This document shows positions 7,618 through 16,207 of a stretch of 64,000 nt of DNA, one piece after another. Position 1 is the first letter of the stretch. Every line of letters starts with the position of its first letter. The DNA lies in the NCBI RefSeq assembly GCF_035989305.1, contig NZ_CP108514.1, positions 7,358,501 to 7,422,500 on the forward strand, written 5' to 3'. The translations under genes were made by a program, and so were the position numbers. The notes below the pieces were generated by a model. That model was not told the origin of the DNA and made no database searches. It worked only from the letters and a program-made list of their open reading frames with translations. Origin of the DNA: Streptomyces sp. NBC_01233. Its GTDB lineage: Bacteria > Actinomycetota > Actinomycetes > Streptomycetales > Streptomycetaceae.

Positions 7618-8466
7618 TCACCTGACCCGTCCCGGGGCCGACGGAGCAGTCGCGGACGCCGGCACCCGCGGTTGCGGCTGGGGAGCATGGCTGAACAGTG
7701 CATTCGGTACGGCGGCGCTCCGGCGCAGCGCCGCCGCAGTCCGGGCGCCGTCCGACCCCAACGGGATATCGGAGTGGATTCGTTGGGCCGTCGAGACAGG
7801 GGCAGGGGGCGAAGGGGTCCACCGTGTGGTCAAGGGGGCGCTCCAGTGCTCGACGGTCGCGTAGACGGGACCGAGCGCCTGGCCAGCATCCGTCAGCACG
7901 TAGGGGGCGCCATGCTGCGGGCCCGTGCGGGTGACCAGGCCGTCGGCCTGGAGCCGGAGGAGGTGCTGCCGGGTGAAGGCGTCGGCCCGGCCGATGCCCT
8001 CGGCGGTGTGACCGAACCGCATAGGGCCGCAGCCAGCAAGGACTTGGATAAGGGCAGTGGAATGCCCCGGACGCAGATGCCGTACAGCGTCCTCGACGCG
8101 TTCGGCTTCGGCCGTCGCGTCGGGCGCCAGGTAGATCCGGGACCAGTCGGCCAGGGGGCGGTGCACGTGCGTCAGGGACTCGCCGAGGGCGCTGAGCTGG
8201 TACGGCGCTCCGTGGCGGGTGTCGGTTCGGGTGACCAGCCCGCCGGTTTGCATGGCGGCCAGGCACAGGCCGATCACCTGCTCGCTGACGAAGGGGAGCT
8301 TGGCGGCGATGTCCCGTATTCGCATGGGGCGGCCCTCCTGGACCAGGGTCATCACGGACCAGGTGATCCACTTCGGCCCCATCAGGGAGAACGCGTCTTC
8401 GATGCGCTGGGCATCGAACGAGTTGATGGGGAAGAGGGGCCGGGCGGGGACGTGGGGCTGTTTCAT
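7618..8466 (-). CDS. Transcriptional regulator with two HxlR-type winged helices
   Basis: This 282-residue protein has two copies of the HxlR winged-helix fold. The first, residues about 18-95, runs from the GPKWITWSVMTLV helix through a recognition segment to LVTRTDTRHGAPYQL; the second, about 115-195, ends LVTRTGPQHGAPYVL. The near-identical wing segments show an internal duplication. A normal HxlR protein is about 110 residues and dimeric, so this looks like a single-chain dimer. The last 80 residues are Pro/Ala-rich. Its start overlaps the stop of the 222-aa gene by 4 bases. It may control transfer genes, but no operator was identified. Confidence 0.75.
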   Translation of the reverse strand: MKQPHVPARPLFPINSFDAQRIEDAFSLMGPKWITWSVMTLVQEGRPMRIRDIAAKLPFVSEQVIGLCLAAMQTGGLVTRTDTRHGAPYQLSALGESLTHVHRPLADWSRIYLAPDATAEAERVEDAVRHLRPGHSTALIQVLAGCGPMRFGHTAEGIGRADAFTRQHLLRLQADGLVTRTGPQHGAPYVLTDAGQALGPVYATVEHWSAPLTTRWTPSPPAPVSTAQRIHSDIPLGSDGARTAAALRRSAAVPNALFSHAPQPQPRVPASATAPSAPGRVR

Positions 8467-9131
8467 TCGGCCGCCTCCATCCGGGCGAGCAGCGACCGGA
8501 CCAGGGTGGGCAGCCCCCCCGGTTCGCCGCCGGTCCAGATGCGGTCGGCCGCCTCGTCGAGGACGTACGCGGCGTCTTCGAGCAGGCCGCTGGAGATCTC
8601 CATGCAGGCATCGGTGATCCGGGAGGCCGCGAGCAGCGACTGGGAGAGCACGTCGACATAGTCGCCCGGCGGGAGGCCGGTCGCCTCGGCGGCGGTGCGG
8701 ATCGCAGCCAGCTCCAGCGCGCTGAAAGCGAAGGCGAACCCGTCTTCCTCCTCGGCGTCCTCGGTCGCGGCGAAGGCCGGGTCCCGAGGTTCCGTGGGGA
8801 TGCCCACGCGCGTGCAGATCTGGTCGACCGCGGTGGTCAGCTCAGCGAGGGACTCGGTGAGCCAGCCGAGCGCGGAGGCGTAGGAGGCCAGGGCGAACAG
8901 ATCCGCCGGCGTGGCGGGACGCGGCTCGGAGGCCATGAACTCTTCGAGCCGGTCGGTCAGTTCGCCCACCACGTGCGGACCGGCGGACAGCGCGCCCAGT
9001 ACGGGGTGCAGGTAAGAGCGGCTGGCAACCGTCGGGTATTCGGCGGCGAGGATTCCGGAGACGCTCTGCGCGGCCTCGGCGAGGAGGCCGGCCAGATCGG
9101 TACGTGACAGCGGGGCGCGGTCGACGGTCAT
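8463..9131 (-). CDS. Hypothetical helical protein, 222 aa
   Basis: A 222-residue acidic, mainly helical protein with no recognised domain. An acidic run (EDAEEEDG, near residue 128) separates an N-terminal helical half from a C-terminal half rich in Ala, Asp and Glu. It overlaps genes by 4 bases on both sides (8463-8466 and 9128-9131), so it is translationally coupled to the RelE-fold gene upstream and the HxlR gene downstream. Function unknown. Confidence 0.6.
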   Translation of the reverse strand: MTVDRAPLSRTDLAGLLAEAAQSVSGILAAEYPTVASRSYLHPVLGALSAGPHVVGELTDRLEEFMASEPRPATPADLFALASYASALGWLTESLAELTTAVDQICTRVGIPTEPRDPAFAATEDAEEEDGFAFAFSALELAAIRTAAEATGLPPGDYVDVLSQSLLAASRITDACMEISSGLLEDAAYVLDEAADRIWTGGEPGGLPTLVRSLLARMEAAE

Positions 9132-9607
9132 CGCTGGGGGGCCTTTCGGGGAGGGGCAGCCGTGGAGCGGGCCACTGTGGGAGGAGCTGCCGGGACGGCG
9201 GCCGTAGGGCGGCCGGCGGTGAGGGAGGAACGGGACCGGGCGGCCTGGACGCGGGCCTCGTCGGCGGAGGCCGTCTCAGTGATCTGCTGAGGGGCGGTGC
9301 GTAGGTGGGCCGTGCGGTAGACCGCGTAGTCCTTCCTGCTTCCGGCGGCGACGAGGTAGACCTCGCGCTGGTGGTTCGAGGTCGGTGGGGCCGGGCGGAA
9401 CTGGATGACCAGCCGGTAGGCGACGGAGGGGTCGACGTAGACCTTGTGGAAGCCGGCGAGGCGGCCCTTCAACGGCAGGCAGTCGTCACTTCCGTGGACC
9501 AGGTTCTGCAGTTCCAGCAGCGCCAAGTCACGCATTTCATCGGGAAGTTCCCGAAGGTCGGTGATGGCGTCAGGGTGTGCGGCAAAGGCGAAGCGGGCGC
9601 GGCTCAC
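9128..9607 (-). CDS. RelE/ParE-fold protein with disordered tail
   Basis: A 159-residue protein. The first 95 residues follow the RelE/ParE layout: an N-terminal strand (FAFAAHP), two helices (AITDLRELPDEMR, ALLELQNLV), a LKGRLAGFHKVYV strand, YRLVIQF and a final strand-helix EVYLVAAGSRKDYAVY. Residues 96-159 are Thr/Ala/Pro-rich. RelE proteins usually cut mRNA on ribosomes with a small antitoxin encoded beside them; here the neighbours are a 263-aa and a 222-aa protein, neither a typical antitoxin. It may be an orphan or repurposed RelE fold. Confidence 0.6.
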   Translation of the reverse strand: MSRARFAFAAHPDAITDLRELPDEMRDLALLELQNLVHGSDDCLPLKGRLAGFHKVYVDPSVAYRLVIQFRPAPPTSNHQREVYLVAAGSRKDYAVYRTAHLRTAPQQITETASADEARVQAARSRSSLTAGRPTAAVPAAPPTVARSTAAPPRKAPQR

Positions 9608-10395
9608 AGCAGCCTCCCCTGTACCTGTCGCTGGGCCGGTCCCGCCGGAGGAGTACGGGGGACGTCGCGACCCGCCATCGGCGCCGCGGATGCACCGGCC
9701 GACCGGGCGAGGGCGATGCGGGCGATGCGGGCCCGGACGACGGCGCCGTTGTCATCGCGATACTCCGGCGGCTCGGGCAACGGGCCGCTGCGATCGTCCA
9801 ACCAGGCGTGGGCGGCGCCGGCGTCGACGAAGGCGCCCTCGCGCATCGTGTACGTGCCGGCGCCGTGGTCCCACTCTTCGTGGAAGACCCGAATCGGTGC
9901 GTCGTCGGCCCGGGAGTCGCGCGTCAGCGTCCACGTCTCGCACGGGTCAAAGTCCGAGGTGTGGTTGTCGAGGACCTCGTACCGGGCGCCCGACTCGCGG
10001 ATCTGCCGTTCGACCCACACCGTGAGGTCGTCGGCGGGCTTCAAGGAGCCGCCGCGGATCTTGGCGATCCTCTCGGGCGGGCAGCCGCGCTCGACCAGCC
10101 AGTTCTGGGCGAAGGACACCGTGGCGTGGTGGCTCGTCTCCAGGGTGTACGTGAACCGGGTCAGGTCCCGGGCGACGGCGATCGCCATGACCTGGGGCGC
10201 GCCGGGTATTCCCCACGTGGCCGACTGGTCATGGGCGACGACGAAGCTGTGGGAGCCGTTGGGCGTGGTGTGGTGCTGGGACAGCGCCGTCAGGTCACCA
10301 GACCAGAACCTCTCCACCGCCTCCTCGGATGCGGCATCGGCGGGGGCGAGTTCGTCGAGATCGAAATCGAAGGCGAAGTCGAAGCGGTCGTTCAT
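9604..10395 (-). CDS. Hypothetical protein, 263 aa
   Basis: This 263-residue protein starts MNDRFDFAFDFDLDEL, a very acidic, Phe-rich N-terminus. It then forms a soluble alpha/beta body up to residue about 230 with many Trp and His, followed by a Pro/Gly tail. No motif allows a family call. The N-terminal Asp/Phe pattern resembles short peptides that dock on a partner or mimic DNA, which is speculation. It overlaps genes by 4 bases at both ends and is part of the minus-strand element operon. Confidence 0.55.
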   Translation of the reverse strand: MNDRFDFAFDFDLDELAPADAASEEAVERFWSGDLTALSQHHTTPNGSHSFVVAHDQSATWGIPGAPQVMAIAVARDLTRFTYTLETSHHATVSFAQNWLVERGCPPERIAKIRGGSLKPADDLTVWVERQIRESGARYEVLDNHTSDFDPCETWTLTRDSRADDAPIRVFHEEWDHGAGTYTMREGAFVDAGAAHAWLDDRSGPLPEPPEYRDDNGAVVRARIARIALARSAGASAAPMAGRDVPRTPPAGPAQRQVQGRLL

Positions 10396-10997
10396 GCCGC
10401 CACCCCCGACGGCTGAGGGGCGGGGGTGAACAGAACCCGGTGATTGGGGCGGGCCGGGCTCGTCGTGCACGCGGCGAACGGACCGTCCGGGGCGCGGAGG
10501 TGCACCAGCGCCTGGTCCAGGTGGTCGCGGTGCCAGGTCGACGGACCGGACAGGCCAGCCTCGGTGTCGGTGAGTTGCTGCCACGCGAGCCAGAGGGCGT
10601 GCAGCCGGGCGACGGCCTCTGGGTGCTCGTGCCACTGCGCGCACCACGGACGCGTCGTGCTGATCTCCCGGCCGTACACCGGCAGGAAGAGGTAGTTCAC
10701 CCAGTTGCTCAGGGCGGCGAGTTCGACGGCGTACGCCTCGCCGCCCAGAGCGAGGATGAACACCGAGGTGGGGCCGTCGGCCTTCTCGGGGCCGGCCGCC
10801 CCGGCTGCCGGAGCGCCGTCCGTCTGCTGGTCGGCAGTGGGAACGGGATCGGGCTCGGAGCCGAGGCGGTCGAGGATGCCGCCGTGGCGCCTGACCTCCG
10901 CGATGGTCTTGGCGAGGGCGCTGGCGAGGTCGTCGAGGTCTTCGTCGGAGACCCGGATCGGCTCAGGGCTGGGGGCGGTCGGGCTGGTGTCGGACAT
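10392..10997 (-). CDS. DUF4913 protein
   Basis: A 201-residue protein. The C-terminal half matches DUF4913, a family found on actinobacterial plasmids and integrative elements: WCAQWHEHPEAVARL, then ALWLAWQQLT and STWHRDHLDQALVHL ahead of DGPFAAC. The N-terminal half has a short acidic helix and an Ala/Pro linker. I prefer ATG 10997 (GGAG 9 nt upstream) to the in-frame ATG at 11012, which has no ribosome binding site. Function is unknown in the family. The stop overlaps the next gene by 4 bases. Confidence 0.7.
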   Translation of the reverse strand: MSDTSPTAPSPEPIRVSDEDLDDLASALAKTIAEVRRHGGILDRLGSEPDPVPTADQQTDGAPAAGAAGPEKADGPTSVFILALGGEAYAVELAALSNWVNYLFLPVYGREISTTRPWCAQWHEHPEAVARLHALWLAWQQLTDTEAGLSGPSTWHRDHLDQALVHLRAPDGPFAACTTSPARPNHRVLFTPAPQPSGVAA

Positions 10998-11090
10998 GAA
11001 AGCGTGCTCCATCTATGAGACGGCGACATGCCCGAGAGGATGCGGAGAATCCGCGGTTTGGCCCGGCCGGGAAAACCCGGTAGGGAGCCG

Positions 11091-12288
11091 CTACCCGGCC
11101 GCGCAGCGCGGACAGCGCGGGAACGGCGGTGCCAGCAACTGCAGAGCCCGAGTGGCCTGGTGGGGGACGACGCCGTTGCCGAGTGCGGTGAGCTGCGCCG
11201 GGCGTCCGAGTCCCGGGGTGGCGGTGACCCAGCCAGCGTCGAGGCCCTGCATCCACTCGACGAAGTCGGCACGGAGCCGACCGGCCGCGTCCGTGGGCGC
11301 CGGCGCCGGACGGGTGAGCGTCTCCCACCGGGTGATGGCGGCTGCGTACGGTCCCCATCGCCGCTCGACTCCTCGGCTTCCGGGGACGACTCCGCCCACA
11401 GCGGCAGGACCACCGCCGACAGGGGAGGGCGCCACCCCTTGCCGGGGCGACGGCCCGGGGTGCCGATGTAGCTGGCCCGGCGTGTGGGCAACAGCGACGC
11501 CGCCGCACTGGGCAGGGTCATGTCCCCGTTGCCGTGCCGCTGGTTGGGCGAGCCCTTGATCCCGTCCGACGCCTTCGGCGTCGGCAGGAGCCACTCGACC
11601 TCGTCGGCCAGGTTCGGACCGTGCCCACCGCTCTTCCTCTTGGCCGGGTGCTGCGAGCCGCCGTTCCTTCCGATGTTGCTGGTCGGCGTCTTGAGCAGGG
11701 TCTCCGGCGGGCCAGGCCGTGAGGAAGGTCCGCTCGCGCCGGTGCGGGGCTCCGACATCGGAGGCGCGAAGCACGAGCCATTTCGCGTCGTACCGGAGGT
11801 CGGCCAGGGATCCGAGTACGGCACCGAGTGCCCGCAGAGGAGGCTGACCTGCGGTGTCTCCCAGACACCACGGGCAGGGTTCCACGTCGCCAGGGGAACC
11901 GGCGGGGGAGGTGAGGAGGCCGCGCACATTCTCGATCACTACCAAGCAGGGTCGGAGGGCCTCGACCGCACGGGCGACGTGCAGCCACAGCCCCGATCGG
12001 GTCTGGGAGTTGAGTCCAGCCCGGCGGCCGGCGACCGAGACGTCTTTGACAGGGGAAGCCGGCCGTCAGGACGCACACCCGGGGGACGGTGGACCAGTCG
12101 ACGGTCGTGATGTCGCCCAGGTTGGGGACGCCGGGCCAGTGGCGGGCCAGGACGCGCGAGGCGTTCGGATCGACCTCCGCGTGCCAGGCCAGGGTGCCGC
12201 CGAGAGCGGTCTGCACCCCCAGGTCGAGCCCGCCGTACCCGGAGCAGAGCGACCCGATCAGCGGTGAGCTGGAGACGATGGCGGACAT
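11091..12288 (-). pseudogene. C5-cytosine DNA methyltransferase, broken by at least three frameshifts
   Basis: All the motifs of a Dcm-type methylase are present but in different frames. Frame one (from ATG 12288) holds motif I (LCSGYGGLDLG) and ends at catalytic GFPCQ. One extra base in a run of three T (12045-12047) moves to the frame with the ENV motif (VIENVRGLL) and HRRERTF. A second shift near 11700 leads to LLKTPTSNIG and later conserved segments. A third near 11340-11375 returns to the second frame for ITRWE and motif X (GNGVVPHQATRAL). The start lies one base after the upstream stop, so the intact gene was coupled to its neighbour. Either a decayed gene or poor base calling. Confidence 0.8.
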
Positions 12289-12289
12289 G

Positions 12290-12874
12290 TCACCGGCCCC
12301 GTACGGTCCGGGGCGCGAGAGCCGTCGTCGGTGCCGGCGCTGCGGGGGTAGCCGGTACGGCCTCGTACAAGGGGGTGGTGGTCCGGCCGAGGGCTGCCCG
12401 GAGCCGCCTCGACGGCGGCGAGACCGCGGTCGAGGCGGCGTGCAGGGAGTCGGCCGCCTCCCGCAGGGCCGTGTCCGCCGTCCCGAGCGCCTCGTCGATC
12501 ACCCGCCCCGCCGCCTCCCGGGCATCCCGGCTGTCGGGCCGGTCGTGCAGGTGCTCGGTCCGTTCCAGGAACGCGAGCTGCTGGGCCACCTCCCCGAGGG
12601 CGGCTGCCGCCTCACCGGCGGGCCGTACGGCGGCGGAGAAGCTGGACACGGCTAGGGAAGTACGAGAGCTGTGTTCCCTGTTGGCGGTTCGGAAGAGGAC
12701 CTCGTCGCCCAGCACGGTGACCAGGTTGCCGAGTTCGGAGATCTGCTGGGCGACGGCGACGCTGCTGGGGAGGCGGTGAGGGTCGCCGGGGACCGGGAGC
12801 TTGCCGCGCTGGGCGTCGAAGGCTGAGGCCGTGGCCCGTATGGCCAGAGCGTCGGCGAGAGGGTTCGTGGTCAC
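12290..12874 (-). CDS. Hypothetical helical protein, 194 aa
   Basis: This 194-residue protein is rich in Ala, Glu and Leu and predicted helical for its first 150 residues, with a Pro/Ala/Arg tail. The heptad-like Leu/Ala pattern around residues 40-140 suggests a coiled coil. No family is recognised. Its stop lies one base before the methylase start, and it begins 42 bases after the tandem DnaB-N gene, so it belongs to the same transcript. Confidence 0.6.
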   Translation of the reverse strand: MTTNPLADALAIRATASAFDAQRGKLPVPGDPHRLPSSVAVAQQISELGNLVTVLGDEVLFRTANREHSSRTSLAVSSFSAAVRPAGEAAAALGEVAQQLAFLERTEHLHDRPDSRDAREAAGRVIDEALGTADTALREAADSLHAASTAVSPPSRRLRAALGRTTTPLYEAVPATPAAPAPTTALAPRTVRGR

Positions 12875-12916
12875 GATGAATTCCTGTACGTGGGGGACGA
12901 GCGGTGGAAAGGGGTG

Positions 12917-14089
12917 TCAACTGTGGTTGCGCGAGGGCGAGCGTGGGGCGGTCGGAGTGGGCACAGGGCCGAGCTGGCCCGGTGGAGACGGAGCAGTGCG
13001 TGGCGTGCTGCGGGTGAGGGCCGCGTGTACCCGCGCCGCCGGCGGCCCGCTCGGGGAAGGAGCGGTGGTTGGCGCCCGTGAAGCCGGCCGGCCGTTCGCG
13101 GTCTGCCAGCGGGCGCGGACCTCGTCGAGCGGGCCGAGCGCGTGTAGGGCGTGGTTGATGAGCCGCCCGGGGGCCAAGGCCTCGTCCTCGGCAAGGGCGC
13201 GGACGGCGCGGGCGGTGGCGGCTGCGGTGCGCGTGAGGGAGGAACGCATCACCTGCTTGCCGAGCCACTCGGCGTCACCAGCCCCCACGCCGTCGCAGAT
13301 GGCGGCGAACCGGTCTTCGGACAGCGTGCCGTCGGCCAGCAGGCCGCGCCGCTGTGCCTCCCAGAGCAGGGTGATCCGGTCGATGGGCTCGCCCCGGTGG
13401 TGCAGCGCCCCGAGGCACCGGTAGAGGTGCCCGTGGACCGGGTCGGCGAAATCCCCGGGACGCAGCCAGTCCACCACCTCGCCTATAGCACCCGGCCGCT
13501 CGATGAGGACGGCCAGAAGGAACTCCTCGTCCTCGGCAACCTGATCGGCCTGAGTCCGCGCAAGGGCAGGCGGGTCGGGGGTCTGCGATGTCGCGGGCGC
13601 GACAGGGCGTGGTTCGCTGCCCCACCGCCGGGCGAGATCGGTGAGTACTCCCGTCAGGACGTCCGCGTAGCGCAGCGCTCCCTCGACCTCGCCTTGCAGG
13701 GCGCCCGCGCGAGCCTCCTGGTGAAGGCGGATCGCGTGCTGGGCGACGGTGCGGTGGATCGCCCCCTCCAGCACCATGCGGCCGTACACCGCAGCGTGCG
13801 CAGGACGCGGACAGGCCGAGACCAGCAGGTGGGCGTACGACGCGGTCAATCCCCGGACATGGAGGCCAGCCTCGGCGACCGCGTCGGTCACCCACGACAG
13901 CGGCACCGGCCCCTCGCCCTCCACTGCGGGGTGGCCATCGCCTCGGAGCTTGCGCAGCGCCGCGAACAGCGCCTGGTGGACCGGTCGGTAGAAGTGATCC
14001 GGCGCGAGCCACTCCAGTTGCGAGAGCTGGCCTGGGTCGAGCAGGACCGCGCCGACGACCGCCTGCTCGGCCTTCAGCAGCGGGTTCAT
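12917..14089 (-). CDS. Protein with two DnaB N-terminal-like domains and no helicase motor
   Basis: A 390-residue protein. Residues about 5-110 match the N-terminal domain of the replicative helicase DnaB (AEQAVVGAVLLDP, then APDHFYRPVHQALFAALRKL); a second copy at about 185-300 repeats the layout (DEEFLLAVLIERPG, then LRPGDFADPVHGHLYRCL). In DnaB this domain forms the collar that binds primase. Here the RecA motor, Walker A and hinge are absent, and a Pro/Ser tail follows. It could bind the host primase or helicase during element replication or transfer; that is inference. It overlaps the next upstream gene by 4 bases. Confidence 0.75.
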   Translation of the reverse strand: MNPLLKAEQAVVGAVLLDPGQLSQLEWLAPDHFYRPVHQALFAALRKLRGDGHPAVEGEGPVPLSWVTDAVAEAGLHVRGLTASYAHLLVSACPRPAHAAVYGRMVLEGAIHRTVAQHAIRLHQEARAGALQGEVEGALRYADVLTGVLTDLARRWGSEPRPVAPATSQTPDPPALARTQADQVAEDEEFLLAVLIERPGAIGEVVDWLRPGDFADPVHGHLYRCLGALHHRGEPIDRITLLWEAQRRGLLADGTLSEDRFAAICDGVGAGDAEWLGKQVMRSSLTRTAAATARAVRALAEDEALAPGRLINHALHALGPLDEVRARWQTANGRPASRAPTTAPSPSGPPAARVHAALTRSTPRTAPSPPGQLGPVPTPTAPRSPSRNHS

Positions 14090-14316
14090 CGAGGACCTCG
14101 CGTGTGGGAAGCGGACGGCGCACTCGGCCGGGCACGCAGATCGGCGACCGCACGGTCGGCAGCGGTCACCGCCTCAGCGAAGTCGTCCAGCACGGTGGCG
14201 AAGGAGGGATCGGCGACGGGAACCGCCCCGGCATCGCCGACCAGCCACCACCGGCCCTGGTGCAGGACGACCGGCGACTGGGCCAGCCGCGCGGAACGCG
14301 GCGTGGGCGCGCTCAT
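14086..14316 (-). CDS. Small hypothetical protein, 76 aa
   Basis: A 76-residue protein with a beta segment (SPVVLHQGRWWLVGD) followed by a helix (FATVLDDFAEAVTAADRAVADL). It overlaps the coupling-protein gene and the tandem DnaB-N gene by 4 bases each, so translation of all three is coupled. No family is recognised; the position suggests an accessory factor of the coupling protein. Confidence 0.6.
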   Translation of the reverse strand: MSAPTPRSARLAQSPVVLHQGRWWLVGDAGAVPVADPSFATVLDDFAEAVTAADRAVADLRARPSAPSASHTRGPR

Positions 14317-16101
14317 GCCGACAGTCCGAAGTCGTCGTGGCTGACGGTCTTCGCCAGGGCCCGCTCGGTGATGGCCTTCGTGGCGCGGGCGGAGGCCGGC
14401 CCGACCACCTTGGCGGAGGGCTCCGTGTACCAGGGCCGGATACTGAGCATGGCGATGCGCAGACCGGTGGCCAGCAGCAGCACCTTGCCCTTGGGCAGGG
14501 CGCGGATCGCGTCGGGCGGGAGGATCCGCTCGGTGCGCATGCTCACCGAGGTGGACTTGCCGCTCTCGCTCTTCGAGACCGAGACGGTCTGGACGTCGTG
14601 GTCACCGACCTGCCTGCTGAGGCGGTCGGCGAAGTCGGCGTCGTCGATGCCCGATCCGACGATCTTGACGGTGGCGGCGGACCAGAGGGCGTCCATCCCG
14701 GCCTCGCCCCAGCACCGCTGGCCCTGCCGGTAGGACTGCAGGATCGTCATTGGGATGACGCCCCGGCTGCCCAGGTGCGAGTACAGGTCCGGGAGGTCCG
14801 AGATCCGGCAGACGTTAGCGGCCTCGTCGAGGACGCACAGGGCGGGCGGGTCGAGCCGTCCGCCGGAGCGCTCGGCAACGATCACGGCCGCGCGCATCAC
14901 GGCGTCGGCCGCCCCTGCGATGATCGCCGACGCGCTGCCACCGCCGTCCTTGCTCAGCAGGTACAGCGTGTCGCGGGAGGTGGCGAAGGCGAGGGGCTTG
15001 AACTCGGGGAGATCCTCGCTCGGGGTGACCCAGGCGGCGACGTCCGGGTCGAGTAGGCAGCTCGCGTACTGCCTCGCCGTCTCGTAGATGCCGTCGCGGG
15101 TTTCGGTCGCGCCGGAGACGGTGCCCTGGAGCTGTGCGGCGACCGCGTCGTGGCCGGCGTCGGTGAGCAGGTCGACCGGTGACCGGTCGGCGGGGGAGGC
15201 GAGCCAGGCCAGCACGTCGGTGATCGGCCGCCGGTGGCTCGCGGCGGCGAGGAACAGGGCGCCGAGCGTGTTGGACGCGGCGGTGGACCAGAAGTCGGAG
15301 CCGCTCGACTCGTCCACGCTCGCCGCGACGAAGTGGCCGGCCAGTCGCTTCGCCCCGGCAAGGTCGCGAGCGTCGGCCAGGATGTCCCACCACATCTCGC
15401 GCGGATGGTGGGCGATCTGCTGAGGGTCGAGGGTCCAGACCGTGCCGACCCCGGCACGGGCGTCCACTGTGGCGGTGAACGCGTCGTTCGCCGCCTTGTT
15501 GGAGGTGAGCAGCACCGGACCGGGAGCCGCGAGGATCGCGGGGATCGCCAACCCGGAGGTCTTCCCACTGCGCGGGGCCATGATCGCTACGATCACGTCC
15601 TCCCAGGAGGCGCGGACATCGGCCCAACCAGGGTCAAGAGTGCCGAGCAGGATGCCGCGGTCGGCGGGAGCGACCTCTTTTACACTCCCGGCCGCTCAGG
15701 GACGGCCGCAGGCTCTTCGCCTTGGCGGTGATCTCTTTGTCCAGCAGCGGCGCCAGGTCGCTCTTTCGGGCGAGACCGGTTTTGGCACCGGAGCGCCGGC
15801 GCAGCCACAGCACCAGGCCGGTGGTGATCAGCGCCAGGGTGAGCAGGCCGGGGACGACGCGGACGCCGACCAGCAGCGAGGTGGTGCTCAGGGCCGGCCA
15901 CAGCACCTCGGGGTGCAGCAGGGCGTCGGTGGCACGGAACGGGGCCCACGTGCCGCTTCCGACGAGGGAGTTGGTGAGGTTGCCGGTCAGCCAGGCGAGG
16001 GAGTCGAAGGCTATGGCGGCGCCGAGGACGCCGAACAGGAGATAGAGGAGCGAGTCGGAGCCGGTGGTGGCCGACGGCGCACTGGTGCGCGGGGAAGGCA
16101 C
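14313..16101 (-). pseudogene. VirD4/TraG-type coupling protein, interrupted by a 1-nt insertion
   Basis: The coupling protein links DNA to the mating channel and pumps it. Read from ATG 16101, the first part has two membrane segments (about residues 19-45 and 62-90) and ends in a short out-of-frame tail. The ATPase part lies in another frame: Walker A (MAPRSGKT), Walker B (ALCVLDEAAN) and a TraM-recognition domain. Skipping one base in the four-T run at 15678-15681 joins LSGRECK to EVAPADRG and gives one protein of about 595 residues with the family's usual layout. Without that correction the motor half would need to start at an internal codon and would lack its membrane anchor. Either a sequencing error or a transfer-defective element. 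Confidence 0.85.
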
Positions 16102-16207
16102 AGGCAGTTCCTTGGGGTGCGAGCGAGTGGGCGGGGCGGGGCGCGCTCGGCTCTCGTGCAGCTCACGGGCCTACTCCTTGCGGATCGAACGGAACGCTTC
16201 ATCGGCA

